Counted from the first letter of the stretch, positions 42,208-51,723 are shown. The stretch is DNA of 64,000 bases from Flavobacteriaceae bacterium GSB9 (GCA_022749295.1 CP062007.1:806001-870000); one strand, 5' to 3'. Numbers and translations are program-made. Notes: generated from the letters alone by a model not told the origin.

Positions 42208-43794
42208 TTAGTAAATACGCCATGCGTAAAAATAAGTACGCATATCAATATCTGGGTCTTCTGTTAGGTTTAGCCTAATATAATCATTATCACCATCCCC
42301 ATCTTTATCCTTACCTTTTTGAACGTTCTTCAAAAGAATCTTCTCTTCTTTTTTGCCTAAATATTCGTTTGCAGAAAATCTGTCATCTTCGGTAAACTCT
42401 GCTGATAAAATAATATAATCCGTTTCTAAGTCTGGCATATACAACTCTATCTCTCGCGTATCATCATCAGATGGTATAGCCCAAAATGTATCTTCATCCA
42501 CATTTATATAATTATTGGTTGTGCGTGTGTACGATACAAACCCCTTACGATTACCATTTTGATAAATGGCTGCATACATATTACCATGTAATTTAATATC
42601 ATTGTCGCCATTACTATCAACCATTCTTAATCCATGAAGCTGTATGCCAAATTTTTGATAAGCCGGGTAGCAGGTTCTTATGTTATATTCACTGGACAAT
42701 ACCACATTGGCTATTGGGAAACCTTGCCTAATGTACCTAAGCGTATAACCGAGTGGGGCTCCTGGAGAATCGGAAGAATATTCCCCGCCTTCAGTGATAT
42801 ACTCATAAACCCCTTGGGGGCCGCTGACTACTTTTGCCGCATCACCAGACGACCCACCAATAACTAAAGCCTTTACCGTTGAACTATCCCAAAACGATTG
42901 GTATTGCCCTTCGCCGCCTGCATTTCCGCCACTAAAAGCAGCATTAAAGGCGGCTTGTGTATCGGTAAATTTAGAATTGGTTTCAACTGTATAGATAAGC
43001 ATACGACCATATTTAACAGAGGAAACGATAACCGGGCTTATAGAGCTGAAACTTGGCAATTCACTAAAAAGTTCACCAGGGTTTTGCTTATCCTCAACAG
43101 TTAAATCAATGGTATAATAAACTTGTAAGTATTTAATAACATACTTATATTTTTTCTCTGAACTGCTAAAATTGAAAGAACCAGAAATACTATTTTTCCC
43201 TTTAGTATAACTGGCACCCAAAGCCACATTTAAATGCTCTTCAGAATACACTTCTTCTGTTGTAAAAAGCACCTCGGCCGAAGCCGAACCCGTAAGCCCC
43301 TGTTGCAACATATTTTTCACGCCCTCTCTAACAGTTGCCAAATTGGGATTTGCTATAACTGTAGACGGTTTACCATTTAAATTTTCTAAAGAAACCGACA
43401 ATGTTATTGGCGTTCGGCCACCTGTAATTTCAATATATTCTCCCGTAGGGATTGATTCGCCTTTTAACATGGCTCCAGGATAAATAACATCACTGGTTGG
43501 GTCTAATAATGTCATTTCACTAAAGCCTGGGGACATTTTGTATTTTTTGACTACGCATTCATCCGTTAGCCCTTCTCGTTCTTTATTTACTTCTTCAATA
43601 AATTCCTGTCCAGATTCTTCCGGTTGTGCAAAATTGGTTAAGCTCGAAAGTAACTGGTTAACCTCTTCAATGGTTTCTTCTGAAACTGGACTGTCGTTAA
43701 CACTTTCTGAACTGCACCCCAATAATACCAATAAAATAGTTGATAAAAGAAGTCCCCTAGCGAACTTTCCCCTTGTTAATAGCTGTGATTTCAT
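42208..43794 (-). CDS. Cholesterol-dependent-cytolysin-like (CDCL) pore-forming lipoprotein
   Basis: The 528-aa protein has a lipoprotein signal (LLVLLGCSS, C27) and a body matching the thiol-activated cytolysin fold: YPGAMLKG (105-112), a KYLQVYYTID segment (221-230), the key VKYGR motif (260-264), a glycine pair in VIGGSSGDAA (G313-G314), and EYSSDSPGAPLGY. The tryptophan-rich undecapeptide of classical cholesterol-dependent cytolysins is absent. The C-terminal domain (about 380-528) is Asp-rich and divergent. It is likely a CDC-like secreted pore former, lipid-anchored, rather than a cholesterol toxin. The divergent gene may regulate it. Confidence 0.9.
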   Translation of the reverse strand: MKSQLLTRGKFARGLLLSTILLVLLGCSSESVNDSPVSEETIEEVNQLLSSLTNFAQPEESGQEFIEEVNKEREGLTDECVVKKYKMSPGFSEMTLLDPTSDVIYPGAMLKGESIPTGEYIEITGGRTPITLSVSLENLNGKPSTVIANPNLATVREGVKNMLQQGLTGSASAEVLFTTEEVYSEEHLNVALGASYTKGKNSISGSFNFSSSEKKYKYVIKYLQVYYTIDLTVEDKQNPGELFSELPSFSSISPVIVSSVKYGRMLIYTVETNSKFTDTQAAFNAAFSGGNAGGEGQYQSFWDSSTVKALVIGGSSGDAAKVVSGPQGVYEYITEGGEYSSDSPGAPLGYTLRYIRQGFPIANVVLSSEYNIRTCYPAYQKFGIQLHGLRMVDSNGDNDIKLHGNMYAAIYQNGNRKGFVSYTRTTNNYINVDEDTFWAIPSDDDTREIELYMPDLETDYIILSAEFTEDDRFSANEYLGKKEEKILLKNVQKGKDKDGDGDNDYIRLNLTEDPDIDMRTYFYAWRIY

Positions 43795-44102
43795 AATTTC
43801 TTTGTTTTGTGATTCAACATGTTAAAATTATAGATGAACACGTCTGAAAACTAATTTTTGGTATGGACAAAGCATGGACACAAATCAAATATTACAGATA
43901 TTTCATATATGGACACCACTTATAAACCGAAACACAAATAAACTCATAAAGAACTGATTTACCGTATATTAAATATGAAAAACACAAACAAATCAATCAA
44001 CTAGATATGGACAGAATATAGACAAACAAGAGTTCCAAGACGTTTTAATTAGTTTCAAAAACAGAGTTTTATGCTTAATTTAGTAAAGCAAATCATTTTC
44101 AT
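43795..44102. promoter_or_regulatory. Divergent regulatory region with ATGGACA direct repeats
   Basis: This 308-bp region contains no gene. ATGGACA occurs at 43863-43869, 43874-43880, 43909-43915 and 44007-44013, with a one-mismatch copy ATAGACA at 44018-44024. Two of these pairs have 11-bp spacing (43863/43874 and 44007/44018), about one helical turn. The region separates the CDC-like lipoprotein from the TPR/HTH regulator, so these are candidate operator sites. No exact -7 box is visible on either strand. Confidence 0.55.
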
Positions 44103-45980
44103 ATGAAACTAAAAAACAAACTGTTCGCTTTGTGTTTAATCCTTTTTTACTTAGCAAGCTCTCAAAATAAAATGAATATCGATAGTCTTCTAAGTATATA
44201 CAAGAGCCAACTTAACGATACATTGAAAGCTAAAACGGCAAATCATATTATCAACTATTATATGTACCATTCTCCCAAAAAGGCAAAAAAAATGGCCTTT
44301 AACCTCCTTAAACTATCAAAAGAGATTAACTATGAATCTGGAAAAAGTTTAGCGCTTTATCAATTGGGGGTTGTTTATAATAATTTTGATGCTTTAGATT
44401 CTGCAAAACATTATTACACCTCAAGTCTTAAAATTGCTAAAAAGCTTAAAAACCCAGTTTACATTTCCCAAATATATAGAGGGCTAGCTATTATTGAATT
44501 TTCGCAAGGCAACCTAAATAAAGCCGATAGCATCAATGATATGGACTTAATTCATGCCCAAAAACACAATGATTCTATTGGAATCGCGCTTGCTTATGAT
44601 TTTAAGGGAACAATTAATCAAAATAAAGGCTATTATTCTATTGCTTTGTCTAATGGCTTGAAAGGTCTTAACATTTTTGAAAAACTAGGCGATTCAATTA
44701 GAATTGCAGACTGCTATAACCACTTGGCAACCATTGAGCACAACTTAGGCAATTTTAACAAATCAATTATTTATAACGAAAAGGCTCTTAAAATTTATGA
44801 AAACCATAACGATATTTATTATCAGGCCCAAGTTTTAAACGACCTGGGAGTGATGTACAATTTATTGCAACAAGAAGAAAAAGCCCTAGACTACTTCAAA
44901 AGAAGCTTAGAAAAAAGCAAATTGACAAAGGCAAAGTCATTGCAAGCTGCTGCTGAATCAAATATTGGAAAAACCCATATAGCATTGGGTGAATACGATA
45001 CCGCCATTAAGCATCTCAATACTTCCATTGAAATTTCAAAAAAAATTAATGCTTTACGGCGAATTGCCATAGCTGAAAACAATCTGGCTAAAGTTTATAA
45101 TCTAAAAAACGAACCGGATGTTGCCTTAAAATACGCAAAAAATGCATGGAGTTATGCAGACAAAAATGACAACATATCCATAAAACGAACCGCTTTAAAA
45201 CGCCAGAGCAAAGCATACGAAAAGCAAGCCAAAACCCGTATGGCCTTTGATACCTTCAAGGAATTTAAAACATTAAGCGACACTATACTTGATAAAGAAA
45301 AAATTAAGACCATTGAGGAATTAAGGGCTCTTTTTGACTTAGAAAAAAAGGAATCGTCCATAGCAATTCAAAACGAAGAAATAAAAACGCTTAATGCACA
45401 AGCTAAAAACGACAAACTCACCAAATCGCTTTACAGTATAGGTCTATTTTCGGTTTTGGCAATATCCGGATTGATGTTTTTCGGGTTCAAGCAACGTATT
45501 AAAAAGAACAAAATTCAGCGTGAAAAACAAGAGGAAATCTACAAACAGGAAATAGCATTCAAAAAGAAAGAACTCGCCTCACAAACCTTGCATTTAGTAC
45601 AAAAAAACACCTTCATTCAAGAATTGAAAGAGAATCTTGAAAAAATTAAAAAGTCCCCCGAACTTTTTAAAGTTGAATTTAGGAGATTGGTAATGTTGCT
45701 AAAAAGAGAAAGCGCCGAAGATAAAGATTGGGAAGTATTTAAGTCTTACTTTTCAGAAGTGCACAATAACTTTGACAACAAACTAAAAGCCATTTATCCC
45801 GAAGTTACCGAAAAGGAAATTCGGCTGGCCTCATTTCTACGCATGAAGCTTTCTACAAAAGAAATCTCATCCATGCTCAACGTGATGCCAGACAGTGTTC
45901 TAAAAAGTAAATACCGTTTAAAAAAGAAACTAAAACTAGACCGCGAGACCGATTTAACCGTCTTTTTAGATAGCCTTTAA
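44103..45980 (+). CDS. TPR-containing membrane-anchored regulator with C-terminal HTH
   Basis: The 625-aa protein has a signal-like N-terminus (MKLKNKLFALCLILFYLAS), a long array of TPR motifs (about 40-400), a membrane helix (about 439-462, LFSVLAISGLMFFGF) and a coiled coil. A C-terminal helix-turn-helix contains TEKEIRLASFLRMKLSTKEI and DSVLKSKYRLKKKLKL. This plan is common in flavobacterial TPR regulators: periplasmic sensing through the TPR domain and DNA binding in the cytoplasm. It is divergent from the CDC-like lipoprotein, so it may control it, as inferred from position and paired direct repeats. Confidence 0.88.
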   Translation: MKLKNKLFALCLILFYLASSQNKMNIDSLLSIYKSQLNDTLKAKTANHIINYYMYHSPKKAKKMAFNLLKLSKEINYESGKSLALYQLGVVYNNFDALDSAKHYYTSSLKIAKKLKNPVYISQIYRGLAIIEFSQGNLNKADSINDMDLIHAQKHNDSIGIALAYDFKGTINQNKGYYSIALSNGLKGLNIFEKLGDSIRIADCYNHLATIEHNLGNFNKSIIYNEKALKIYENHNDIYYQAQVLNDLGVMYNLLQQEEKALDYFKRSLEKSKLTKAKSLQAAAESNIGKTHIALGEYDTAIKHLNTSIEISKKINALRRIAIAENNLAKVYNLKNEPDVALKYAKNAWSYADKNDNISIKRTALKRQSKAYEKQAKTRMAFDTFKEFKTLSDTILDKEKIKTIEELRALFDLEKKESSIAIQNEEIKTLNAQAKNDKLTKSLYSIGLFSVLAISGLMFFGFKQRIKKNKIQREKQEEIYKQEIAFKKKELASQTLHLVQKNTFIQELKENLEKIKKSPELFKVEFRRLVMLLKRESAEDKDWEVFKSYFSEVHNNFDNKLKAIYPEVTEKEIRLASFLRMKLSTKEISSMLNVMPDSVLKSKYRLKKKLKLDRETDLTVFLDSL

Positions 45981-45985
45981 AAGAG

Positions 45986-45993
45986 TATCTTTG
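45986..45993 (+). promoter_or_regulatory. Bacteroidota -7 box for the DCC-family gene
   Basis: TATCTTTG matches TAnnTTTG. A TTTT (45963-45966) 19 bp upstream is a weak -33 candidate. The gene starts at 46043. Confidence 0.5.
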
Positions 45994-46042
45994 TCTTGCT
46001 ATTGCAAGCGTTTTCAGCATTGGCAGTCTTTTCAAATAAAAT

Positions 46043-46459
46043 ATGGTAAAGCTCCCCAAAAATAAACAACTTATCCTTTTTGATGGTGTTTGTAACCTTT
46101 GCAACAGCAGTGTTCAATATGTTATAAAACACGATAAGAACAATATGTTTTTGTTTACGGCATTGCAAGGTGATGTTGGGCAAAAAATTATTGAACACTA
46201 TAATATTGACACCTCTAAAACGGATTCCATTCTACTATACAACCCCGAAAAAGGTATTGATTACAAGAGCACAGCTGCTTTAAAAATTGCTTTAAAGTTG
46301 GGATTCCCCAGGAATTTAATAGGTGTATTTTTTATAGTGCCCCGCTTTATAAGGAATTGGGTTTACGATTTTATTGCCCGAAACCGATACAAATGGTATG
46401 GGAAACAGGAATCATGCATGATCCCAACTCCAGAATTAAAAAATAGATTTTTGGATTGA
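46043..46459 (+). CDS. DCC-family thiol-disulfide oxidoreductase-like protein (DUF393)
   Basis: The 138-aa protein starts with FDGVCNLCNSSVQYVI, where DGVCxxC is the hallmark of the DCC/DUF393 family. The two cysteines form a CxxC pair, but the family's redox activity is not proven. The rest (KSTAALKIALKLG, then RFIRNWVYDFIARNRYKW) is the typical amphipathic C-terminal region. It has its own promoter-like box and is convergent with the NlpC/P60-like gene, 3 bp away. Confidence 0.9.
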   Translation: MVKLPKNKQLILFDGVCNLCNSSVQYVIKHDKNNMFLFTALQGDVGQKIIEHYNIDTSKTDSILLYNPEKGIDYKSTAALKIALKLGFPRNLIGVFFIVPRFIRNWVYDFIARNRYKWYGKQESCMIPTPELKNRFLD

Positions 46460-46462
46460 TTT

Positions 46463-47074
46463 TTAAATTGTACCTAAAATCTTGATTTTTCTTGATTTTG
46501 AAATCCCACCTGGATTGCAGCCCAATTTACCTTCGGGAACTTCCATGTTTAATTTTTCGAAATAGGTTTCCCAAACCTGAAAATATTCATTTGAACCAGG
46601 TGCTTTATACGTCATGGGATATAATTTAAAAACAGGCGCCCCATTTGCTTCCAAATAGCAATCATATATTAATTCAGAGCAATAATACTTTCCGTTATCG
46701 TAGATATAAGCGCTATCATAAGGTTTTCCCAATTGTTTTAAACCAAAAGAAACAGCCTTTGGAATTAGCCTTCTAAAACGCTTTTTTAAACGCCCAACAT
46801 ACATTGGCGCATCCGTTTTTAAAATAAAATCGTTGTAAGGTGTTAGCTTAACCGTTTTTCCACTAGCTTCCAATACAAAAACCTCTTCATCTTTACTGAC
46901 CACCATCCCTACATGATTAAAATCAAGACCATTATAGCCCTCGGTAACCTGATTAATGGCGTCACATAACGGCCCACAGTTAATCGACTGAAATATTAAA
47001 TCGCCGTTTTGCAATTTGATGTTTTGTGCCTGACCAAGCAAACAAATCAAAAACAGAAAAATAACTTTATTCAT
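46463..47074 (-). CDS. YiiX-type NlpC/P60-like cysteine hydrolase
   Basis: The 203-aa protein begins with a signal peptide (MNKVIFLFLICLLGQAQ). The fold is that of YiiX/YebB, a permuted papain-like hydrolase: GDLIFQSINCGPLC, FNHVGMVV (catalytic His) and YYCSELIYDCY (catalytic Cys). It is probably a periplasmic peptidase, amidase or acyltransferase; the substrate is unknown. It lies 29 bp downstream of the sulfurtransferase gene on the same strand and may share its transcript. Confidence 0.87.
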   Translation of the reverse strand: MNKVIFLFLICLLGQAQNIKLQNGDLIFQSINCGPLCDAINQVTEGYNGLDFNHVGMVVSKDEEVFVLEASGKTVKLTPYNDFILKTDAPMYVGRLKKRFRRLIPKAVSFGLKQLGKPYDSAYIYDNGKYYCSELIYDCYLEANGAPVFKLYPMTYKAPGSNEYFQVWETYFEKLNMEVPEGKLGCNPGGISKSRKIKILGTI

Positions 47075-47103
47075 TTTATATAAATTAGGCTTTACGAATT
47101 ACG

Positions 47104-47913
47104 CTATGCTTTAGTTAAACTCCCCCACTCGGTCCATGAGCCATCGTACACCGAAATATTTTTATAATCGGCAATATCGGCTCCCAAAGCCAAAACGCAA
47201 GCGGTGATACCCGAACCGCACGAAAATATAATAGGCTCGTCTTTATTGGCAAGTGGTGTAAACAAGTTCTCTAAATTAGATTTTGATTTTATAACGCCAC
47301 CTTCCAACAAATCGGTAAATGGTAAGTTTTTTGAATTTGGAATGTTTCCCATCCGCAAACCTTCGCGAGGTTCGGGTTCTAAGGAATTAAACCGACCAGC
47401 AGAGCGGGCATCAATAATGGTATGTGTTTTTCCTTTTGAAGCTTTCTTAACATCTTCAAAAAACTGCATAAAACCTGGTTGCAACTTGGCTTCAAAATCC
47501 CCTCGATTTCCCAAATATATTTTCATAGGTTCTACAGGGAACCCTGCTGTCTTCCACTTCGGAAAACCTCCGTTTAAAACAGCAATATTATTAAAACCAA
47601 AAGCTTTAAACAGCCACCAAACCCGGGCGCTTGAATAAATACCCTTATCGTCATACACCACAATAGCGCTGTCTTTATTAATACCCAATTCTCGAGCTTC
47701 TTTCTGAAATTGTTCTTGGGAAGGAAATGCACTGGGAAATGGGTTGGCCGTATTGCTAAATTTCTTTTTTATATCAAAAAATCGAGCATTTAAAATTTGT
47801 TGTTGTGATACATCAAACGTTTTATTTATGGTGCCATCTAAAACTATTAGGTTTTCAGTTTTCAAATGGTTATTGAGCCATTCAACTGATACGATAGGCG
47901 ATTTTAATTTCAT
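47104..47913 (-). CDS. Two-domain rhodanese sulfurtransferase (SseA-like)
   Basis: The 269-aa protein has two rhodanese domains. The active-site loop of the C-terminal domain is SCGSGITA (C232), which matches the CG[S/T]G[I/V]TA loop of 3-mercaptopyruvate sulfurtransferase. The N-terminal domain is inactive but structured (IVVYDDKGIYSSARVWWLF). It transfers sulfur from 3-mercaptopyruvate, in cysteine degradation or sulfur trafficking. It lies 6 bp downstream of the symporter gene, so they may form an operon. Confidence 0.92.
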   Translation of the reverse strand: MKLKSPIVSVEWLNNHLKTENLIVLDGTINKTFDVSQQQILNARFFDIKKKFSNTANPFPSAFPSQEQFQKEARELGINKDSAIVVYDDKGIYSSARVWWLFKAFGFNNIAVLNGGFPKWKTAGFPVEPMKIYLGNRGDFEAKLQPGFMQFFEDVKKASKGKTHTIIDARSAGRFNSLEPEPREGLRMGNIPNSKNLPFTDLLEGGVIKSKSNLENLFTPLANKDEPIIFSCGSGITACVLALGADIADYKNISVYDGSWTEWGSLTKA

Positions 47914-47919
47914 AACTTA

Positions 47920-49245
47920 TTATTTAACTTCTTCATAATGATCGTCCCATTCCTTAGGTTTGGGATCGTGAAGCTTATCCAACGATTTGGCTACCATCAT
48001 GGATACCGTAGCATCTCCAGTTACATTTACAACGGTTCTACACATGTCCAACGGCCTATCTACTGCAAAGATTAAGGCCAAGCCAATCGGTAACAATTCC
48101 GCTGGAAACCCTATTGATTCTAGTACAATCACGAGCATTACCATACCGGCACTAGGCACAGCGGCACTACCAATGGAAGCCAATAAAGCTGTCAAAACAA
48201 TTACCAATTGATTGGTAAAAGTAAGCCCCTCGGGCCAAATAACCTGCATAATAAACACGGCTGCAATACCTTGGTACAAACTGGTACCGTCCATATTAAC
48301 GGTGGCCCCAACGGGAAGCACAAAACCCGATACTTCTTTATCTACGCCTATGTGTTCTTCAACGCGTTCCATAGTAACCGGCAATGTCGCCGCGCTACTA
48401 CTGGTTGAAAATGCCAATAATTGCGCGGGGCTAATTTGTTGTAAAAACCATAATGGTGATTTTTTGGTATAAACGCTAACCAAAAGCAAATAAAAACAAA
48501 TCATTAAAATAAGGCCGCCTACCACACACAAGGCATAATAAAGCAGCTTGATTAAAATTTCGGTATCATCAAAAGCTATAATAACGTTGGCCAACAATGC
48601 AAAAACAGCATAAGGTGCGAAAAGCATGATTAAATCGACCATTTTCATAACAACTTCATTCAAGGAATCGAAAAAATCGATTAAAGGTTTGGCTTTTTTT
48701 TCGCCAATTAACAACAAACAAATTCCAACGAACAGGGCGAAAAATATAACCTGAAGCATGGAGGCTTCGGCAAATGATTGAAATATATTGCTCGGGAAAA
48801 TATCAACCAGTGCCCGAAGCGGTCCCGCATCTTTTTGAGCAGTAGCCTCTGTAATTTTATCGGTTACACCGGCATCGTTTTCGTATTTAAGTTTAATTTT
48901 TTCAATAGTGTCCTGAGGCATGCCAACACCTGGTTTTAGTGTGTTTACAATACCCAAACCAATTACAATAGCCACAATAGTTGTACAAATATAAATAGCA
49001 ATGGTACGCAGTCCCATCGATTTTATTTTAGAAATATCCTTTAAATCTGAAATACCTTTAATTAATGATGCTAAGATTAATGGCACGGCAATGAGTTTAA
49101 GAAGATTGATAAAAATGGTTCCAAAAGGAGAGATCCAATCGGTAACAAATCCCTTTCCACCTTCTACATTGTTCATGATAAAACCAAATATAATTCCCAA
49201 TATCATGCCGATAATAATCTTCCAGTGCAGTGCCAATTTCTTCAT
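47920..49245 (-). CDS. Dicarboxylate/amino acid:cation symporter (DAACS family)
   Basis: The 441-aa transporter belongs to the glutamate transporter family (GltP/GltPh). Characteristic motifs are the serine-rich FSTSSSAATLPVTM hairpin tip, VGATVNMDGTSLY (the NMDGT cation/substrate motif) and SIGSAAVPSAG. It takes up glutamate, aspartate or C4-dicarboxylates together with sodium or protons. The sulfurtransferase follows 6 bp downstream. Confidence 0.93.
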   Translation of the reverse strand: MKKLALHWKIIIGMILGIIFGFIMNNVEGGKGFVTDWISPFGTIFINLLKLIAVPLILASLIKGISDLKDISKIKSMGLRTIAIYICTTIVAIVIGLGIVNTLKPGVGMPQDTIEKIKLKYENDAGVTDKITEATAQKDAGPLRALVDIFPSNIFQSFAEASMLQVIFFALFVGICLLLIGEKKAKPLIDFFDSLNEVVMKMVDLIMLFAPYAVFALLANVIIAFDDTEILIKLLYYALCVVGGLILMICFYLLLVSVYTKKSPLWFLQQISPAQLLAFSTSSSAATLPVTMERVEEHIGVDKEVSGFVLPVGATVNMDGTSLYQGIAAVFIMQVIWPEGLTFTNQLVIVLTALLASIGSAAVPSAGMVMLVIVLESIGFPAELLPIGLALIFAVDRPLDMCRTVVNVTGDATVSMMVAKSLDKLHDPKPKEWDDHYEEVK

Positions 49246-49323
49246 ATATAAAATACCTTTTTTTAAAGGATTTTTTGATTAATTATTAATAAAAAAGTTA
49301 CCGTTGTTGGCTTAAAAATACTC

Positions 49324-49363
49324 AAAAAAAATCATCCCGATTTTTATGATTAAGACGAGATGA
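49324..49363 (-). terminator. Intrinsic terminator of glmM
   Basis: On the minus strand TCATCTCG and CGGGATGA (one G-T pair) enclose a 16-nt loop, and eight T follow. It lies about 33 bp past the glmM stop codon. Confidence 0.75.
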
Positions 49364-49396
49364 CCTAAATTTTATTTGTTTCTGTAAATGAACTGA

Positions 49397-50785
49397 TTAC
49401 AAATTAGCTATTTCTTTTATTTCCTCAATAAACTTATCACCTAAAGCATTGGCTTCATCCTGCGATTTCGCTTCGGTGTATATTCTAATAATGGGTTCGG
49501 TATTGCTTTTACGAAGGTGCACCCAACTTTCGGCAAAATCGACTTTAACACCATCAATGGTAGTTAGCTTTTCGTTTTTATAACGCTCTTCCATAGCTTT
49601 TAAAATACCATCAACATCCAAACCAGGGGTTAGCTCTATTTTTTTCTTGGCCATAAAGTAACTCGGATAAGTCTTTCTAAGGGCACTCACACTGATGTTT
49701 TTATCGGCCAAATGACTTAAAAACAAGGCCACACCAACCAAAGCATCGCGACCATAATGTGAGGCAGGATATATAATACCACCATTACCTTCACCACCAA
49801 TAACCACGTTGTTTTTCTTCATGAGTTTTACAACATTAACTTCCCCAACGGCACTAGCCTCGTAAGTCCCACCATATTTTTCGGTAACATCTTTAAGGGC
49901 TCTTGTAGAACTCATGTTGCTTACCGTATTACCTGGTGTTCTGCTTAACACATAATCGGCACAAGCCACTAATGTGTACTCTTCGCCAAACATCTCGCCA
50001 TTTTCGTCCATAAAAGCCAAACGGTCTACATCGGGATCTACTACAATTCCTAAATCAGCATGATGTTTTTTTACAGCTTCAGAAAGGTCTGTTAAATGCT
50101 CTTTTAAAGGCTCTGGATTGTGAGGAAAATGTCCGTTAGGTTCACAATAAATTTTTATCACATCAACACCAAGACGTTCCAAAAGCAACGGAATAGCAAC
50201 ACCTCCAGTAGAATTCACACCATCAACTACCACTCTAAATTTAGCTTCCTCAATGGCTTTAACATTGACCAAATCTAAATCAAGGACTTCAATAATATGC
50301 AAATCGATATAAGCTTTATTTTTGGTGATTTTGCCCAAGCTATCCACATCGGCAAAATTCATAGCGTCACTTTCGGCGATATCCAAAATTTTTCCGCCCT
50401 CAACCGCATCCAAAAACTCTCCTTTTTCATTTAGGAGTTTAAGTGCATTCCATTTTTTTGGATTGTGGCTGGCTGTTAAAATAATACCGCCATCAGCATG
50501 TTCCATGGGCACAGCAACTTCAACAGTTGGTGTTGTAGAAAGTCCCAAATCAACCACATCAATACCCATTCCAATTAAGGTATTCATCACTAAATTCTGA
50601 ATCATTTTACCAGATATGCGGGCATCGCGGCCAACCACCACTTTGTGGCTTTCCTTTTCACGTTGTTGTTTTAACCAAACTCCGTAGGCCGAAGCAAACT
50701 TTACAGCATCAATAGGGGTAAGGTTTTCACCTACTTGTCCGCCAATAGTACCGCGAATTCCCGAAATAGATTTTATAAGTGTCAT
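49397..50785 (-). CDS. glmM: Phosphoglucosamine mutase
   Basis: The 462-aa alpha-D-phosphohexomutase converts glucosamine-6-phosphate to glucosamine-1-phosphate for UDP-GlcNAc and peptidoglycan. The phosphoserine is S106 in LTASHNPKKWNALK; the metal loop is VDPDVDRLAF; sugar binding GGEGNGGI and phosphate-binding RKSNTEPIIRIY follow. The assignment as GlmM rather than PMM/PGM is by length and motif variants, and is usual for this Bacteroidota type. It has a promoter box upstream and a terminator downstream, so it is monocistronic. Confidence 0.9.
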   Translation of the reverse strand: MTLIKSISGIRGTIGGQVGENLTPIDAVKFASAYGVWLKQQREKESHKVVVGRDARISGKMIQNLVMNTLIGMGIDVVDLGLSTTPTVEVAVPMEHADGGIILTASHNPKKWNALKLLNEKGEFLDAVEGGKILDIAESDAMNFADVDSLGKITKNKAYIDLHIIEVLDLDLVNVKAIEEAKFRVVVDGVNSTGGVAIPLLLERLGVDVIKIYCEPNGHFPHNPEPLKEHLTDLSEAVKKHHADLGIVVDPDVDRLAFMDENGEMFGEEYTLVACADYVLSRTPGNTVSNMSSTRALKDVTEKYGGTYEASAVGEVNVVKLMKKNNVVIGGEGNGGIIYPASHYGRDALVGVALFLSHLADKNISVSALRKTYPSYFMAKKKIELTPGLDVDGILKAMEERYKNEKLTTIDGVKVDFAESWVHLRKSNTEPIIRIYTEAKSQDEANALGDKFIEEIKEIANL

Positions 50786-50808
50786 AACATTTTTAATAAG
50801 TTAAAAGA

Positions 50809-50816
50809 CAAATATA
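50809..50816 (-). promoter_or_regulatory. Bacteroidota -7 box for glmM
   Basis: The minus strand reads TATATTTG, an exact TAnnTTTG, 23 bp before the glmM start codon. The 78-bp gap is shared with the divergent AcpH-like gene. Confidence 0.5.
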
Positions 50817-50863
50817 GCATTTCAAAACGGGTTTTCTTAAAACGGAATTTGTAAATTTCAGCC

Positions 50864-51460
50864 ATGAACTACCTAGCGCATATTTACCTTTCTGGAGAGA
50901 ATGATTTAGTAACTATTGGAAATTTTATCGCAGATGGCATAAAAGGAAAAAAATACAAAACTTACCCCAAAGCTATTCAGGTTGGCATTCTTTTGCACCG
51001 GCATATTGATACATTTACAGACGCCCACAAAACGGTTAGAATTAGCACGAAGCGCCTCCACAAAAAATATGGACATTATTCCGGTATTATAGTAGATATT
51101 TTATACGACCACTTTTTGGCTAAAAACTGGCATGAATATTCCGAAATACCTCTAAAAGAATATGTAGAAGCGTTTTATGATTCCCTTGAAGAACATTATG
51201 AAATATTGCCCCTGCGCGTACAAAAGATGATGCCTTACATGCTAGCCGACAACTGGTTGGTGAGCTATGCCTCTATCGAAGGCATTTCACGTGTTTTGGA
51301 CGGCATGAATCGCCGAACAAAGCATCGCTCAAGTATGAACGAAGCTGTAGTTGAACTTGAAGCATTTTATGCTGAATTTGAATGTGAGTTTTCAGCGTTT
51401 TTTGACGAACTCATTGCCTTTTCAAAAGAAAAATTATTTGAATTAAACAAAACTATTTAA
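50864..51460 (+). CDS. ACP phosphodiesterase-like protein (AcpH, DUF479)
   Basis: The 198-aa protein begins MNYLAHIYLSGE, followed by GNFIADGIKG and LHRHIDTFTDAH, the conserved His/Asp-rich signature of the DUF479/AcpH family. AcpH in E. coli removes the 4'-phosphopantetheine group from acyl-carrier protein. The Bacteroidota members are usually given this name but the activity is not proven for them. It is divergent from glmM. Confidence 0.88.
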   Translation: MNYLAHIYLSGENDLVTIGNFIADGIKGKKYKTYPKAIQVGILLHRHIDTFTDAHKTVRISTKRLHKKYGHYSGIIVDILYDHFLAKNWHEYSEIPLKEYVEAFYDSLEEHYEILPLRVQKMMPYMLADNWLVSYASIEGISRVLDGMNRRTKHRSSMNEAVVELEAFYAEFECEFSAFFDELIAFSKEKLFELNKTI

Positions 51461-51723
51461 ACCACAAATTTTCTCAAACAAAGCATTAAATAATAAAAAA
51501 ATTCCCAAGCAAACCCTTAAATTAACATTAACCAAATTACCAAAGATGAAGCCACTGCAATCGGTCGTTTCGACGCAATACTCGTTTTATCGGATAAGCT
51601 GTATGATGGTGACACCGATTATCGAGGGGATGATACTACTGTCGGTTTTTAGCAGTTTTCTTTTTGTTAAAGCCCTACATTTAATACTTTAGATGCTTCT
51701 TTAGAAGATTTTTTCAGGAAACA

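Noticed and set aside
51546-51692. 48-aa ORF starting MKPLQSVVSTQYSFYRI
   Set aside because: Another frame of the same DNA reads more like protein; no start signal or family match supports this one.
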